Source of the DNA: an uncultured Haliea sp.
GTDB taxonomy: Bacteria; Pseudomonadota; Gammaproteobacteria; Pseudomonadales; Halieaceae
Length of the DNA: 63,336 nucleotides
Assembly: GCA_947258585.1 (NCBI GenBank)
Contig: CAMYIZ010000005.1
Location: 1-63,336, forward strand
Reading direction: 5' to 3'
How positions within the stretch are numbered: the stretch's first letter is position 1; the number at the start of each line of letters is the position of its first letter. Below, one piece after another: positions 23,849 to 32,255 of this stretch. The position numbers were made by a program, and so were the translations under genes. The notes beneath the pieces are model-generated. The model was not told where the DNA came from, searched no databases, and was given only the letters and a program-made list of their open reading frames with translations.

Positions 23849-25737
23849 TGCTCCATGCCCCCCTTGAGCCGGCTCTCGGAGGCGATCAGGAAGTTACCGG
23901 AGGTGACCACGCGGTCACCCGCCTCGACGCCCTCGATGATCTCGATGTAACCGCCGGCCCGTTGGCCGGTTTGCACTTTGCGCGGTGCCAGCCGACCCTC
24001 TCCCAGGTCCTCGAACACCACACGCAGTTCACCCGCGATAATTACCGCTTCTTCCGGCACGGCAACTCGCTGCCCAAGGTCAGCCTTAAGCTTCACTTCG
24101 GCGTACATATTGGGCTTGAGACGACCTTCAGGGTTGGCGACGCTAAGGCGCACTCGCGCGGTACGGCTGACGTCGTCCAAATAGGGGTAAATGTAGTCAA
24201 CTTGGCCCTCAAACTGTTCACCGGGCAGATAGGGGAGCGTCACGGTAACGGGCATGCCCTCCGTCACCAGGGGCAGTTCGCTCTCGTAGATGTCGGCCTC
24301 CACCCAAACCTGGGAGAGATCGGCAATCCGCAAAAGCGTCATACCGGCCTTGTGGGCGGTGCCTTCCACCACGTTCTTGGCCACCACGGTGCCGCTGATG
24401 GGCGCGTGCATGGTGACGTAATCGAGGGGCTCTCCTCGTTTTTCCAGGGTGGTGATTTCCGCGTCGGTCATGTCCCAAAGTGCAAGCCGTTTTCGAGCAG
24501 CGGCCATCAAAGTTTGAGAGGCGCCACTGCGGCGCTTCAACTGCAGATACTCCTGCTGGGCGGCGAGCAGCGCCGGGCCATAAACGGTAAACAGGGGCTC
24601 TCCCTTCTCCACACGAACCCCCACGTAATCGGCGTAGAGCTCGCCAACCCAGGCATCGAATTTGAGGCTTACGTCCGCCAGTTGAGTATCGTCGTAGGCA
24701 ATCCGCCCTTCCGCGCGGATGGTGCGGGTCATAACCAAGGTTTGTGCCTCGGCGGTTTCCACACCGATCAACTGGCGGCGGCGATTGTCCAGGGTCACGG
24801 TACCCGGTGGTGCCTCCTCGGCCATGCTGCCACCGTCGGTTCGGCTGGCACCGGAGGCCAGTTGGAGACCTTCGCGACCGACGGCCAAATCAAAGCTGAT
24901 TTGCCGTTCCGGCATACCCGGCGCCTCAATCTTTAGAGTCAGCGGCCAGCTACCGTCCATGGAGGGTTCAAAGGTGCCCCGGTAGAGACCGGGCTCAATC
25001 GCCTGCATGTCAGCCGGAGCCTGCATGGCGGGCATGGCGCCCATGGCGGGCATTGCCGCCACCGCTTTGATGTCGGCGTCGTCCAAGGGCGCGCCGTCGG
25101 CATTGCGCAGAGTCACGCTCAGGATGTTCTCTCCCACACGTGGCGTGGTAGGGTCAATCGACACATCCAGGCGATAGGGGCCGCTTCGGTAGGGCAACTC
25201 GCCGTCACCGTTCTTGTCCATGGTGCCCGCTTGTTGTCGCTTCAAAACCGTCACGCCCCCGGCTGGCTCCAAGCCCTTTCGTCCGACGGCCAGATCGAAA
25301 TTGGCCCGTGTGGACCCGACGCCTTCCTTCCTGATTTGCAAGGTCAGCGGCCAGCTACCGTCCATGGAGGGTTCAAGGGTGCCCCGGTAGAGACCGGGCT
25401 CAATCTCCTGCATATCGGCCGGAGCCCGCATGGCGGGCATGGCGCCCATGGCGGGCATTTCCGCCACGGCCTTGATCACAGCGCCACTAACCCGCTCACC
25501 AGAGTTATCCAGCAATACCAAGGTCAGGTCGTTTTCACCGACTCGGGGTGTTTTCGGATCAATTTCGACACCCAATTGAAAGGGACCGCTTTGGTAGGCG
25601 GCGCTGCGGGACGGCTCCTCATCAGGAGCCGCCGTGGTAGCCTCCCCGCTGGAGAGCCACTGGACGCCCAATATGCCGGCAACCCCTACCAGCAACCCGA
25701 TAAAAAACAGCGAAATAAATGTTGTGCGTTGAGTCAT
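23842..25737 (-). CDS. cusB: CusB-type periplasmic adaptor with duplicated Met-rich N-terminal domain
   Basis: The start is the ATG at 25737, which opens a membrane anchor. The 631-residue protein is much longer than usual CusB (about 400). Residues about 53-160 and 187-296 are two copies of a domain resembling YtkA/FixH-like folds: each has 'TPRVGEN', 'MPAMGAMPAM', 'EPGLYRGT' and 'EPSMDGSWPLTL'. The adaptor follows: 'VSLKFDAWVGELYADYVG', hairpin, 'VTMHAPISGTVVAKNVVEGT', 'ADLSQVWVEADIYE' and the C-terminal 'GDRVVTSGNFLIASESRL'. The Met-rich loops could bind Cu(I). It overlaps cusA and follows cusC. Confidence 0.88.
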   Translation of the reverse strand: MTQRTTFISLFFIGLLVGVAGILGVQWLSSGEATTAAPDEEPSRSAAYQSGPFQLGVEIDPKTPRVGENDLTLVLLDNSGERVSGAVIKAVAEMPAMGAMPAMRAPADMQEIEPGLYRGTLEPSMDGSWPLTLQIRKEGVGSTRANFDLAVGRKGLEPAGGVTVLKRQQAGTMDKNGDGELPYRSGPYRLDVSIDPTTPRVGENILSVTLRNADGAPLDDADIKAVAAMPAMGAMPAMQAPADMQAIEPGLYRGTFEPSMDGSWPLTLKIEAPGMPERQISFDLAVGREGLQLASGASRTDGGSMAEEAPPGTVTLDNRRRQLIGVETAEAQTLVMTRTIRAEGRIAYDDTQLADVSLKFDAWVGELYADYVGVRVEKGEPLFTVYGPALLAAQQEYLQLKRRSGASQTLMAAARKRLALWDMTDAEITTLEKRGEPLDYVTMHAPISGTVVAKNVVEGTAHKAGMTLLRIADLSQVWVEADIYESELPLVTEGMPVTVTLPYLPGEQFEGQVDYIYPYLDDVSRTARVRLSVANPEGRLKPNMYAEVKLKADLGQRVAVPEEAVIIAGELRVVFEDLGEGRLAPRKVQTGQRAGGYIEIIEGVEAGDRVVTSGNFLIASESRLKGGMEQW

Positions 25738-25742
25738 GGTGG

Positions 25743-27083
25743 TTACTCTTGTTCGAGGGCGTCGCCGACAGCAGTTGCCGGCACCTGGTTGGTCGGGATT
25801 GGCCGTGCATTGCCCAGGGGCCGCCCAGCGGCCCGTTCCAGGGCTGCCCACGCCCGCAGATAATCCGCATGGGCGCGGACCAGGTTGTCCTCGGTTCGCA
25901 GCTGTTGCCGCTCGGCATCGATGACCGTGAGAAAACTACCCTGCCCCGCCCGGTAATCAGCGATGGCGGCATTGAGGCTCTCCTCGGCGAGGGGCAGCAG
26001 ACGCTGCCGGTGGATGGCAACGATGTCCCGGGTCTCCTGAACCTGCGCACGCCCCTGTTCTAGCTGCGCGAGTAACTGCGCCTCGCGATCCGTCAATTGC
26101 CACTGGTAGCGCATGACATCGGCCTCGGCCGCATTCCGACTGGCACTGCGTTTGCCGGAGAAATCGAACGGCAGATTGACAGTGAGGCCGACTGTCCAGC
26201 GCTGGTCAGTATCCATCCACAGGCTGTTGTAACCGGCGGACAATTTGAAGTCGGGAAAATAGTCCTTCTCAGCCAGACCGTGCAGGGCGCTCGCCTCGGC
26301 GACGCGCGCCTGAATCCGGCGCAGCTCCGGGTGTTCCTCTATGGCGACCTCTTGCAACGCCGGCAACGATGGTGGTTCGACCGGTGTAGGCAGTGCCGCC
26401 GGCGGCGGCAGTGGACTTTGCGGAGGACGATTCAGCAAGCCGTTGATCATCGACCGCACTTCCCGCTGGTGCCGCTGATGGGTGACGATGTCGGTGTCGA
26501 TCCGGGCCGCTTCGACTTCCGCCTGCAGCACATCCTGCTGCCGAGCTCGCCCCGCCGCATACTGGGTTTCGGCGACGCGGCGCAACTCGACCAGCAGATC
26601 CCGGTGGGCATGTTTGATTTGCAGGGTGCGGTGAATATACGCCCATTCGGCGAACAGGTTCTTGGCGGCCGCCATCAGCGCCAGCCGGCGGTCCGCCAGG
26701 GATTGCTCCTCAGCCTCGGCCCGGGCGCGGGCCGCGTCCTCGCGCAGGCCGAGTTTGCCGGGCCAGGGCAGTGTCTGGCTCAGCTCCACCCGTTCCTGGA
26801 AGCCGCGGGGGCCGCCGACAGTCTCCGGCGCCCCGGCATAAGTCAGGATGGGATCGTCCAGGGCTCCGGCGGGAGCGATGCGGTAGTGAGCTGCCTCGGC
26901 AGCAGCCGCCAGCCCCTTAAGACCGGGATTGCGAGTCAGCACGGCGTCCACCAGTTGCTCGGCGGTTAGCGCCTCGACCTCCTGCAGAGGTTGACTATTT
27001 TCCGGTTGCGGCGGCACCGCGAAAGCCGCCAGTGGTGTGATGAACACCACCAGGGCCATCAGGCCGCCAATTGGACTGCGCAT
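25743..27083 (-). CDS. cusC: TolC-family outer-membrane factor of the Cus system
   Basis: The 446-residue protein has a signal peptide ending near 'LAAFAVPPQ', then 'LTAEQLVDAVLTRNPGLKG' and two coiled-coil halves separated by 'GLTVNLPFDFSGKR' at about residue 290. It resembles outer-membrane components of heavy-metal RND systems and is distant from the two CzcC copies in the window. It lies five bases before the CusB start. GGAG precedes the ATG. In the cell it forms the exit duct for CusBA. Confidence 0.87.
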   Translation of the reverse strand: MRSPIGGLMALVVFITPLAAFAVPPQPENSQPLQEVEALTAEQLVDAVLTRNPGLKGLAAAAEAAHYRIAPAGALDDPILTYAGAPETVGGPRGFQERVELSQTLPWPGKLGLREDAARARAEAEEQSLADRRLALMAAAKNLFAEWAYIHRTLQIKHAHRDLLVELRRVAETQYAAGRARQQDVLQAEVEAARIDTDIVTHQRHQREVRSMINGLLNRPPQSPLPPPAALPTPVEPPSLPALQEVAIEEHPELRRIQARVAEASALHGLAEKDYFPDFKLSAGYNSLWMDTDQRWTVGLTVNLPFDFSGKRSASRNAAEADVMRYQWQLTDREAQLLAQLEQGRAQVQETRDIVAIHRQRLLPLAEESLNAAIADYRAGQGSFLTVIDAERQQLRTEDNLVRAHADYLRAWAALERAAGRPLGNARPIPTNQVPATAVGDALEQE

Positions 27084-27118
27084 GGGGAATCTCCTGCGTC
27101 GGTATGATGAATAATCCT

Positions 27119-27141
27119 CGGCTTCCCATGAGGGAAAACCG
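27119..27141 (-). promoter_or_regulatory. Hairpin between the Cys-rich gene and cusC
   Basis: The plus strand reads CGG-C-TTCCC-ATGA-GGGAA-AA-CCG (27119-27140), an interrupted 8-bp stem. It sits at the same relative place as the hairpins in the two czc cassettes and has no T-run. Confidence 0.4.
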
Positions 27142-27169
27142 TAGCCTCACGATAAATCGGGCGGATTAA

Positions 27170-27601
27170 TCAGATACGCAGACGCAGGGTGGAGAGATAG
27201 ACGGTACGACCGCTTTCGGCCTGGGCAAGAAGCCAGTCCGGGTTGGGAGGGTGTGTTATTGCGGAGGTTGTGAATAGCGTGTCCGGGTAGGGCCAGAACA
27301 CAAGCGCAATAGTGTAGAGCCACGTCAACGATTGATCGGGACTCCACGATGAAGTAGTGGCGTCTTCAACGGCCGACTGGTATTCCACCGCACAGCAAGA
27401 GGCTGAAGAAGTGGCCCGGGCCTCATGGTCACAATCCTCCTCCGAGGGAGAAGGCACTGCCGTATCGCAGCCCGCCATGCCATCTTCACAACAGCAGACC
27501 GACTGGGGTGGCATATCCATGGTTTCGCAGGCATAGCTAAACTGTCCCCAGACCATGAGGAGCATCAAAAATACCAGTGGCCAGCGTTTTCTCGGATGCA
27601 T
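27170..27601 (-). CDS. Small Cys-rich secreted protein heading the cus operon
   Basis: The 143-residue protein begins with a signal peptide ('RKRWPLVFLMLLMVWGQFSYA', about residue 25) and has many Cys in the mature part: 'SVCCCEDGMAGCD', 'EEDCDHE' and 'SASCCAVEY'. A hydrophobic segment follows at about residue 92. It ends in a Ser/Arg/Leu tail. I do not recognise a named family. By place and style it is the cus counterpart of CzcI: small, exported, metal-ligand-rich, and first gene before the TolC-type component, 86 bases away. It may sense or buffer periplasmic Cu(I), which is inference. Confidence 0.65.
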   Translation of the reverse strand: MHPRKRWPLVFLMLLMVWGQFSYACETMDMPPQSVCCCEDGMAGCDTAVPSPSEEDCDHEARATSSASCCAVEYQSAVEDATTSSWSPDQSLTWLYTIALVFWPYPDTLFTTSAITHPPNPDWLLAQAESGRTVYLSTLRLRI

Positions 27602-27636
27602 TTAGAAAGCCGGAGTTGAGGTCAATAGCCTCAAGC

Positions 27637-27665
27637 AGTTTAGAGGGTCTAGAAACAAATGCCAA
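27637..27665 (-). promoter_or_regulatory. Candidate promoter of the cus operon
   Basis: On the minus strand TTGGCA (27665-27660) and TAAACT (27642-27637) are spaced by 17 bases. The spacer holds the imperfect dyad GTTTCTAGA-CCC-TCTAAAC. A second dyad, TTGAGG and CCTCAA around seven bases (27615-27633), lies in the predicted leader. TAAACT is the same -10 as in the second czc cassette. Confidence 0.5.
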
Positions 27666-27933
27666 GCAAGCAAGCATGATCACGTCACCCTGGAAGGCGA
27701 GTCAACGACCGGATGTATCTGAACCTGTATGTGTCCCCCAGTTGCAATGTGTCGGCGGTGTGGTGGGCTATCACGCCCATCATGGCTAGCGCTTCGCCTC
27801 GGCGGTGGCGATCACCCCGATGACAGGCTGGCATCAAGTCGCTGCAGGACCAGCTGTACCGTTACGAGGTAATAGGATGGTTTGTAGGATAAATAAAAAA
27901 ACCCATCCTAACTCATTGATTTTAATAATGTAA
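27666..27933. other. Island edge between cus operon and tRNA-Cys
   Basis: About 270 bases hold no gene I can support. An inverted repeat TAGGATGG/CCATCCTA (27873-27880 and 27903-27910) brackets an A/T-rich stretch. It could be part of a terminator for the tRNA-Cys transcript, but its T-run is in the loop. Confidence 0.4.
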
Positions 27934-28007
27934 TGGAGGCTCGGGTCGGAATCGAACCGGCGTTGACGGATTTGCAATCCGCTGCATAACCACTCTGCCA
28001 CCGAGCC
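27934..28007 (-). tRNA. tRNA-Cys (GCA)
   Basis: The minus strand gives a 74-base cloverleaf: acceptor GGCTCGG pairing with CCGAGCC, anticodon loop with GCA in the context GATTGCAAATC, T-arm with GGTTCGATTCC, and an encoded CCA end. This is the canonical bacterial tRNA-Cys. Confidence 0.97.
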
Positions 28008-28022
28008 TTTGGAAATCTTGCC

Positions 28023-28190
28023 TGGAGCGGGAAACGGCCGGGGTGGCGCACCACTTCGAACCGCTCAACTTTCACCGCACCGTCGAGCCTTTGTTACTTT
28101 GTTTCTTGGAGCGGGAAACGGCCGGGGTGGCGTACCACTTCGAACCGCTCAACTTTCACCGTACCGTCGAGCCTTTGTTACTTTGTTTCT
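28023..28190 (-). repeat. Two tandem 84-bp repeats, each starting with the tRNA-Gly 3' end
   Basis: Copies at 28023-28106 and 28107-28190 differ at only a few bases. On the minus strand each ends in GTTTCCCGCTCCA, the last 13 bases of the intact tRNA-Gly at 28191, and also contains GCGGTTCGAA, which looks like a T-arm. The same period of 84 leads to the intact tRNA. They look like tandem tRNA-end duplications or decayed tRNA copies. Confidence 0.9.
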
Positions 28191-28266
28191 TGGAGCGGGA
28201 AACCGGGTTCGAACCGGCGACCTCAACCTTGGCAAGGTTGCGCTCTACCAACTGAGCTATTCCCGC
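28191..28266 (-). tRNA. tRNA-Gly (GCC)
   Basis: A 76-base cloverleaf on the minus strand: acceptor GCGGGAA with TTCCCGC, D-arm GCTCAGTTGGTAGAGC, anticodon GCC in CTTGCCAAG, T-arm GGTTCGAACC, encoded CCA. It lies 66 bases after pgsA on the same strand. Confidence 0.97.
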
Positions 28267-28332
28267 AATTCCCACGTAATCAATGCCGCCGACCCCGTGA
28301 GGGCGCCTATTCTATGAGTTGTGCGTCCCCTG

Positions 28333-28911
28333 TCAAGGAGAATGGCCGGTATCCTGCCCTTTCATCACCTCTGCCGCGGCCCGCAGGTAGATGATCATCG
28401 ACCACAGGGTCAGCACGGCAGCCGCGTAGAGCATCAGGTAACACAGCGCCAGCAGCCAGCTCTCGTCGCGCACCGGGTCGATGGCGAGCAGACCGATAAT
28501 GGCGATCATCTGGAAGGCTGTCTTGACCTTGCCGACATAGGACACCGCCACGGAGGTGCGCTGGCCCAGCTCGGCCATCCATTCCCGCAGGGCAGATACC
28601 ACGATCTCGCGGCCGATGATGACGGAGGCGGCCAGGGTGAGGAGTATGGTGTCGTGGCGCTCGACCAGCAGTACCAGCGCCACCGCCACCATCAGCTTGT
28701 CCGCCACCGGGTCGAGGAAGGCGCCAAACTTGGTCATTTGCCCCAGGCGCCGGGCCAGATAGCCGTCCAGCCAGTCGGTCACTGCCGCCACGGTGAAAAT
28801 GACTGCGCCGACCAGCAGGTGGTGCTTGAACGGAATGTAGAACACAACGACGAGCACCGGGATCAGGAGAATCCGCATGATGGTCAGTGCGTTGGGGATA
28901 TTGATGCTCAA
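28333..28911 (-). CDS. pgsA: CDP-diacylglycerol-glycerol-3-phosphate 3-phosphatidyltransferase
   Basis: The 192-residue membrane enzyme makes phosphatidylglycerol-phosphate, the first step to phosphatidylglycerol and cardiolipin. It has the CDP-alcohol phosphotransferase motif as 'DWLDGYLARRLGQ' followed by 'GAFLDPVADK', and the N-terminal 'NIPNALTIMRILLIP' typical of PgsA. The start in this frame is TTG at 28911, eight bases after the uvrC stop, with GGAAGAG upstream. It is followed by tRNA-Gly and tRNA-Cys, the usual arrangement after uvrC-pgsA in gammaproteobacteria. Confidence 0.95.
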   Translation of the reverse strand: MSINIPNALTIMRILLIPVLVVVFYIPFKHHLLVGAVIFTVAAVTDWLDGYLARRLGQMTKFGAFLDPVADKLMVAVALVLLVERHDTILLTLAASVIIGREIVVSALREWMAELGQRTSVAVSYVGKVKTAFQMIAIIGLLAIDPVRDESWLLALCYLMLYAAAVLTLWSMIIYLRAAAEVMKGQDTGHSP

Positions 28912-28919
28912 GTTGTTGG

Positions 28920-30755
28920 CTACTCTTCCAGTGGACCACTGCCGTGAAGGTGATCGTATATCTGTTGCGCCAGGGTTGCACTGATCCCGGAGATTTTTTT
29001 CAGCTCGGCGACATTGGCATTGCTGACCCCGGCGGCGCTGCCGAAGTGGCGCAGCAGCTCCCGCCGCCGCTTGGCGCCCACGCCGGGGATACTCTCCAGG
29101 CTGGACTGGGTGCGGGCCTTGTCCCTGCGGGCACGGTGGCCGGTGATGGCGAAGCGGTGGGCCTCATCGCGAATGGCCTGGATCAGGTGCAGGGCCGGGT
29201 TGTCGCCCCGCAGCTGCTGCTCACTGCCGGTCTGGCCGCGCACCAGGGTCTCGAACCCGGCCTTGCGGGTGACGCCCTTGGCAACGCCGACCACCTCGAC
29301 CGCCGGCAGCTGCAGCGACTCCAGCACCCCCATCGCCTGGGCCACCTGGCCCTTGCCCCCGTCGATAAACAGAATGTCCGGCAGGCTGCCCTCCCCCGCC
29401 TGCAGGCGCTTGTAGCGCCGCTCCAGGGCCTGCTGCATGGCCGCATAGTCATCCCCGGCGGTGATCCCGTCAATATTGAAGCGACGGTAGTCGGACTTGC
29501 GCGGGCCGTTCTGGTCGAAGACCACACAGGACGCGACGGTGGCTTCACCAGAGCTGTGGCTGATGTCAAAGCACTCCATGCGCTCGGGCAGCTCGGGCAG
29601 GCCCAGCAGCGACTGCAACGCCTGCAGCCGCTCGAGTGTCGACTGGCGCCCCGCCAGGTGGGAGCGCAGGTTGGTCTCCGCGGTCTGTTGCGCCAGCTGC
29701 AGCCAGCGCGCCCGTGCATCCCGTACCCGGGCGCGAATGCCGACCTTGCGCCCGGCCTGGGTGGTCAGGGCCTCAGCCAGGCTGGCACTGGCCTCGGGCA
29801 GTTCGTTGACGATGATTTCCCCCGGGATCGGTCGCGCCGCCGCCAGGTAGAACTGGGGCAGGAAGGCGGCCAGCACCTCCGCGGGCTGTTCATCCAGCTT
29901 CAGCGGCGGGTAGTAGGTCTTGCTGCCAAGCACCTGGGCATTGCGCACGAACAGGACCTGGACGCAGGCCCGACCGCCCTCGACGGTCGCGGCGAGAATG
30001 TCCAGCTCACCGCTGGTACCCTCGATGCCCTGGCTGGCCTGGACATGCTGCAGCTGGCTGAGCTGGTCCCGGTAGACTGCCGCCTTTTCGTACTCCAGTG
30101 CCGCCGCAGCCCGCTCCATGTCATCTGCCAGCCGCACCATCAACTCCTGGGACTTCCCCCCCAGGAACAGCGCCGTGTGCTGTACCTGCTCGGCATAGTC
30201 TTCCGGTGATACCAGTCCGACACAGGGCGCGGTGCAGCGATCGATCTGGTGCTGCAGGCAGGGCCGCGAGCGGTTGCGAAAGAAGCTGTCCTCGCACTGG
30301 CGTACCCGGAACACCTTCTGCAGAAAATGCAGGGATTCGCGCACCGCGGAGGCGCTGGGATAGGGGCCGAAGTAGGTGCCCTTGCGCCGCTTCGCGCCAC
30401 GATGCAGGCTCAGGCGCGGGAATTCGTCCTCGGTGGAGAGAAAAATATAGGGATAGGATTTATCGTCCCGGAGCAGGATATTGTAGGGCGGCCGGTGGCT
30501 CTTGATCAGGTTGTGTTCCAGCAGCAGCGCGTCCACTTCAGTGGACGTCACGGTTACCTGGATGTCGCCGATCTTCGCCACCAGCGCCATGGTCTTGGTG
30601 GTCAGGCCACTGGCGCGAAAATAGCTGCTGACCCGGGCGCGGAGGTTGCGGGCCTTGCCAACGTAGAGCAGTTTACCCCCGGCATCGTACATCTGGTACA
30701 CGCCGGGCCGCGTCGTGAGCTGCTTCAAGAAGCTGGCGGAGTCAAAATCGGTCAC
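28920..30755 (-). CDS. uvrC: Excinuclease ABC subunit C
   Basis: The 611-residue nuclease cuts on both sides of DNA lesions in nucleotide excision repair with UvrA and UvrB. The N-terminal GIY-YIG domain shows '[20 protein letters not shown]', the UVR motif is '[17 protein letters not shown]' near residue 205, the RNase-H-like second nuclease lies in the C-terminal half ('[13 protein letters not shown]'), and the end has tandem helix-hairpin-helix motifs ('[17 protein letters not shown]', '[16 protein letters not shown]'). The start is GTG at 30755, overlapping the murB stop by four bases. Confidence 0.96.
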   Translation of the reverse strand: MTDFDSASFLKQLTTRPGVYQMYDAGGKLLYVGKARNLRARVSSYFRASGLTTKTMALVAKIGDIQVTVTSTEVDALLLEHNLIKSHRPPYNILLRDDKSYPYIFLSTEDEFPRLSLHRGAKRRKGTYFGPYPSASAVRESLHFLQKVFRVRQCEDSFFRNRSRPCLQHQIDRCTAPCVGLVSPEDYAEQVQHTALFLGGKSQELMVRLADDMERAAAALEYEKAAVYRDQLSQLQHVQASQGIEGTSGELDILAATVEGGRACVQVLFVRNAQVLGSKTYYPPLKLDEQPAEVLAAFLPQFYLAAARPIPGEIIVNELPEASASLAEALTTQAGRKVGIRARVRDARARWLQLAQQTAETNLRSHLAGRQSTLERLQALQSLLGLPELPERMECFDISHSSGEATVASCVVFDQNGPRKSDYRRFNIDGITAGDDYAAMQQALERRYKRLQAGEGSLPDILFIDGGKGQVAQAMGVLESLQLPAVEVVGVAKGVTRKAGFETLVRGQTGSEQQLRGDNPALHLIQAIRDEAHRFAITGHRARRDKARTQSSLESIPGVGAKRRRELLRHFGSAAGVSNANVAELKKISGISATLAQQIYDHLHGSGPLEE

Positions 30756-31780
30756 GCCGGCTCTCCGTAGACCCGCGGTTCCAGTTCCAGCGCGACGCCA
30801 AACTGCGCCTGTACCGACGCCTGGATCTCCGCCGCCAATCCCAGCAATTCCGAGCCGTCCTCGGCATCGTAGTTCACCAGCACCAGGGCGTGGCCCGGAT
30901 GGACGCCGACACCGCCATGGCGCCGGCCTTTCCAGCCCGCCCGCTCAATCAACCAGGCGGCGGCCAGCTTGCTCAGCCCGGGCCCCGCCGGGAACACTGG
31001 CAGTCCCGGATATTCGCGCTGCAGCGCCTCTGCGCGCTCCCGGGCCAGCACCGGATTCTTGAAAAAACTGCCGACGTTGGGCTGCTGCGCGGGATCGGGC
31101 AGCTTGGCCTGGCGCAGGGCTACCACCGCGTCAAACACCTCCCGCGGCGTAGGGGAAGCCGCGACGCCGCGCTGCACGAGCGCCTCGCGCAGCCCCGGAT
31201 AGCTGGTTTCAGTGGCGGCCCGCAGGGGCAGCTGCAGGTCCACGTGAGTGATGACCACCTGGTCGCGGAGCGCGTGCTTGAAGATGCTGTCGCGATAGCC
31301 GAACTGGCACTCGTCGCGGCCCAGCACCAGCGGGGTGGCATCGGCGCAGCGCAGGGTGTGGACGGCGTGGACAAAGGGCGCCAGTTCGCGGCCATAGGCG
31401 CCGATGTTCTGCACCGGTGCCGCCCCCACCGTACCGGGAATCAGGGCCAGGTTCTCCAGCCCGCAGTAGCCCTGCGCCAGTGTCCAGGCCACCAGCGCGT
31501 GCCAGTTTTCCCCCGCACCGACCCGCAGCAGTACCTGCTCCCCGTCCCGCCGCAGCAACTCGCGGCCGCCGAGCCGGACCTGAAGCACCAGCGCCTCCAG
31601 CCGCGGCAGCAGTACCACATTGCTGCCCTCCCCCAGCGGTAGCACGGCCAGGTCGCGGCGGCTGGCCCAGTGCAGCGCCTGTGCCAGCTCGGCAACGTTG
31701 GCGATGCTGCGCAGGGCAGTGGCGCCGGCTTTCAGCCGCAGGGTATTGCGCGGCTGCAGCGCGGCCTCAGCTCCGCTCAC
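30752..31780 (-). CDS. murB: UDP-N-acetylenolpyruvoylglucosamine reductase
   Basis: MurB reduces the enolpyruvyl ether of UDP-GlcNAc to form UDP-MurNAc in peptidoglycan synthesis, using FAD and NADPH. The 342-residue length is that of the E. coli type. Motifs seen: '[10 protein letters not shown]' for FAD, '[17 protein letters not shown]' and the late '[10 protein letters not shown]' with the catalytic Ser. The start is the GTG at 31780, which overlaps the end of the phosphatase gene by 14 bases and gives VSGAEAALQ; the frame extends further upstream, but inside the phosphatase. Confidence 0.93.
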   Translation of the reverse strand: MSGAEAALQPRNTLRLKAGATALRSIANVAELAQALHWASRRDLAVLPLGEGSNVVLLPRLEALVLQVRLGGRELLRRDGEQVLLRVGAGENWHALVAWTLAQGYCGLENLALIPGTVGAAPVQNIGAYGRELAPFVHAVHTLRCADATPLVLGRDECQFGYRDSIFKHALRDQVVITHVDLQLPLRAATETSYPGLREALVQRGVAASPTPREVFDAVVALRQAKLPDPAQQPNVGSFFKNPVLARERAEALQREYPGLPVFPAGPGLSKLAAAWLIERAGWKGRRHGGVGVHPGHALVLVNYDAEDGSELLGLAAEIQASVQAQFGVALELEPRVYGEPA

Positions 31781-32255
31781 GGCGCGCGATCTCCGCCAGC
31801 AGCCCCTCACTGGCGGCCTCCACGAGTTCCAGCACCCGGACAAACCCATCGCCCGCGCCGTAGTAGGGGTCGGGCACTTCCCGCTCCGCGGCCTCCGGGG
31901 CGAAGTCCAGCAGCAGCCCGATATGCCCCGCGTAGTCCACCGGGGCCTCCCGCCGCAGCACCTCAAGATTGCTCTCATCCATGGCCAACAGGTAGTGGAA
32001 GTCGAAATAGTCCTCCCAGCACAGCTGCCGCGCCCGCAACGGGCTGAGGTCGTAGCCGCGCGCCCGGGCCGCCGCGACGCTGCGCGGGTCCGGCGGTTTG
32101 CCCACGTGCCAGGGTGCGGTGCCGCAGGAGTCGACCCGGATCCGCCCCTCCAGTCCGCGGGTCTGCACCCGCTGGCGAAACACCGCGTCCGCAGTGGGCG
32201 AGCGGCAGATATTCCCGAGACAGACGAACAGCACACCGATCGGGCCATCAGTCAT
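31767..32255 (-). CDS. Low-molecular-weight protein-tyrosine phosphatase
   Basis: The 162-residue cytosolic phosphatase carries the P-loop '[12 protein letters not shown]' (Cys-x5-Arg-Ser) at about residues 10-21 and the general-acid loop 'DPYYG' near residue 130. It starts at ATG 32255, overlapping the kdsB stop by eight bases. In P. aeruginosa a similar gene lies between kdsB and murB. The substrate is not evident. Confidence 0.93.
   Translation of the reverse strand: MTDGPIGVLFVCLGNICRSPTADAVFRQRVQTRGLEGRIRVDSCGTAPWHVGKPPDPRSVAAARARGYDLSPLRARQLCWEDYFDFHYLLAMDESNLEVLRREAPVDYAGHIGLLLDFAPEAAEREVPDPYYGAGDGFVRVLELVEAASEGLLAEIARRERS

Noticed and set aside
27577-27789. Plus-strand frame before the tRNA cluster
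   Set aside because: It overlaps the start of the Cys-rich gene and has no recognisable motif; a transposase remnant was considered but not supported.
27873-27910. Rho-independent terminator after tRNA-Cys
   Set aside because: The T-run lies in the loop and not after the stem; I keep it only as an inverted repeat.
28009-28317. Plus-strand frame across the 84-bp repeats
   Set aside because: It is an open frame produced by the repeats and the reverse of tRNA-Gly, not a gene.
31781-32248. Upstream extension of murB
   Set aside because: It is an alternative frame of the phosphatase gene with low-complexity Arg/Pro/Ser content.
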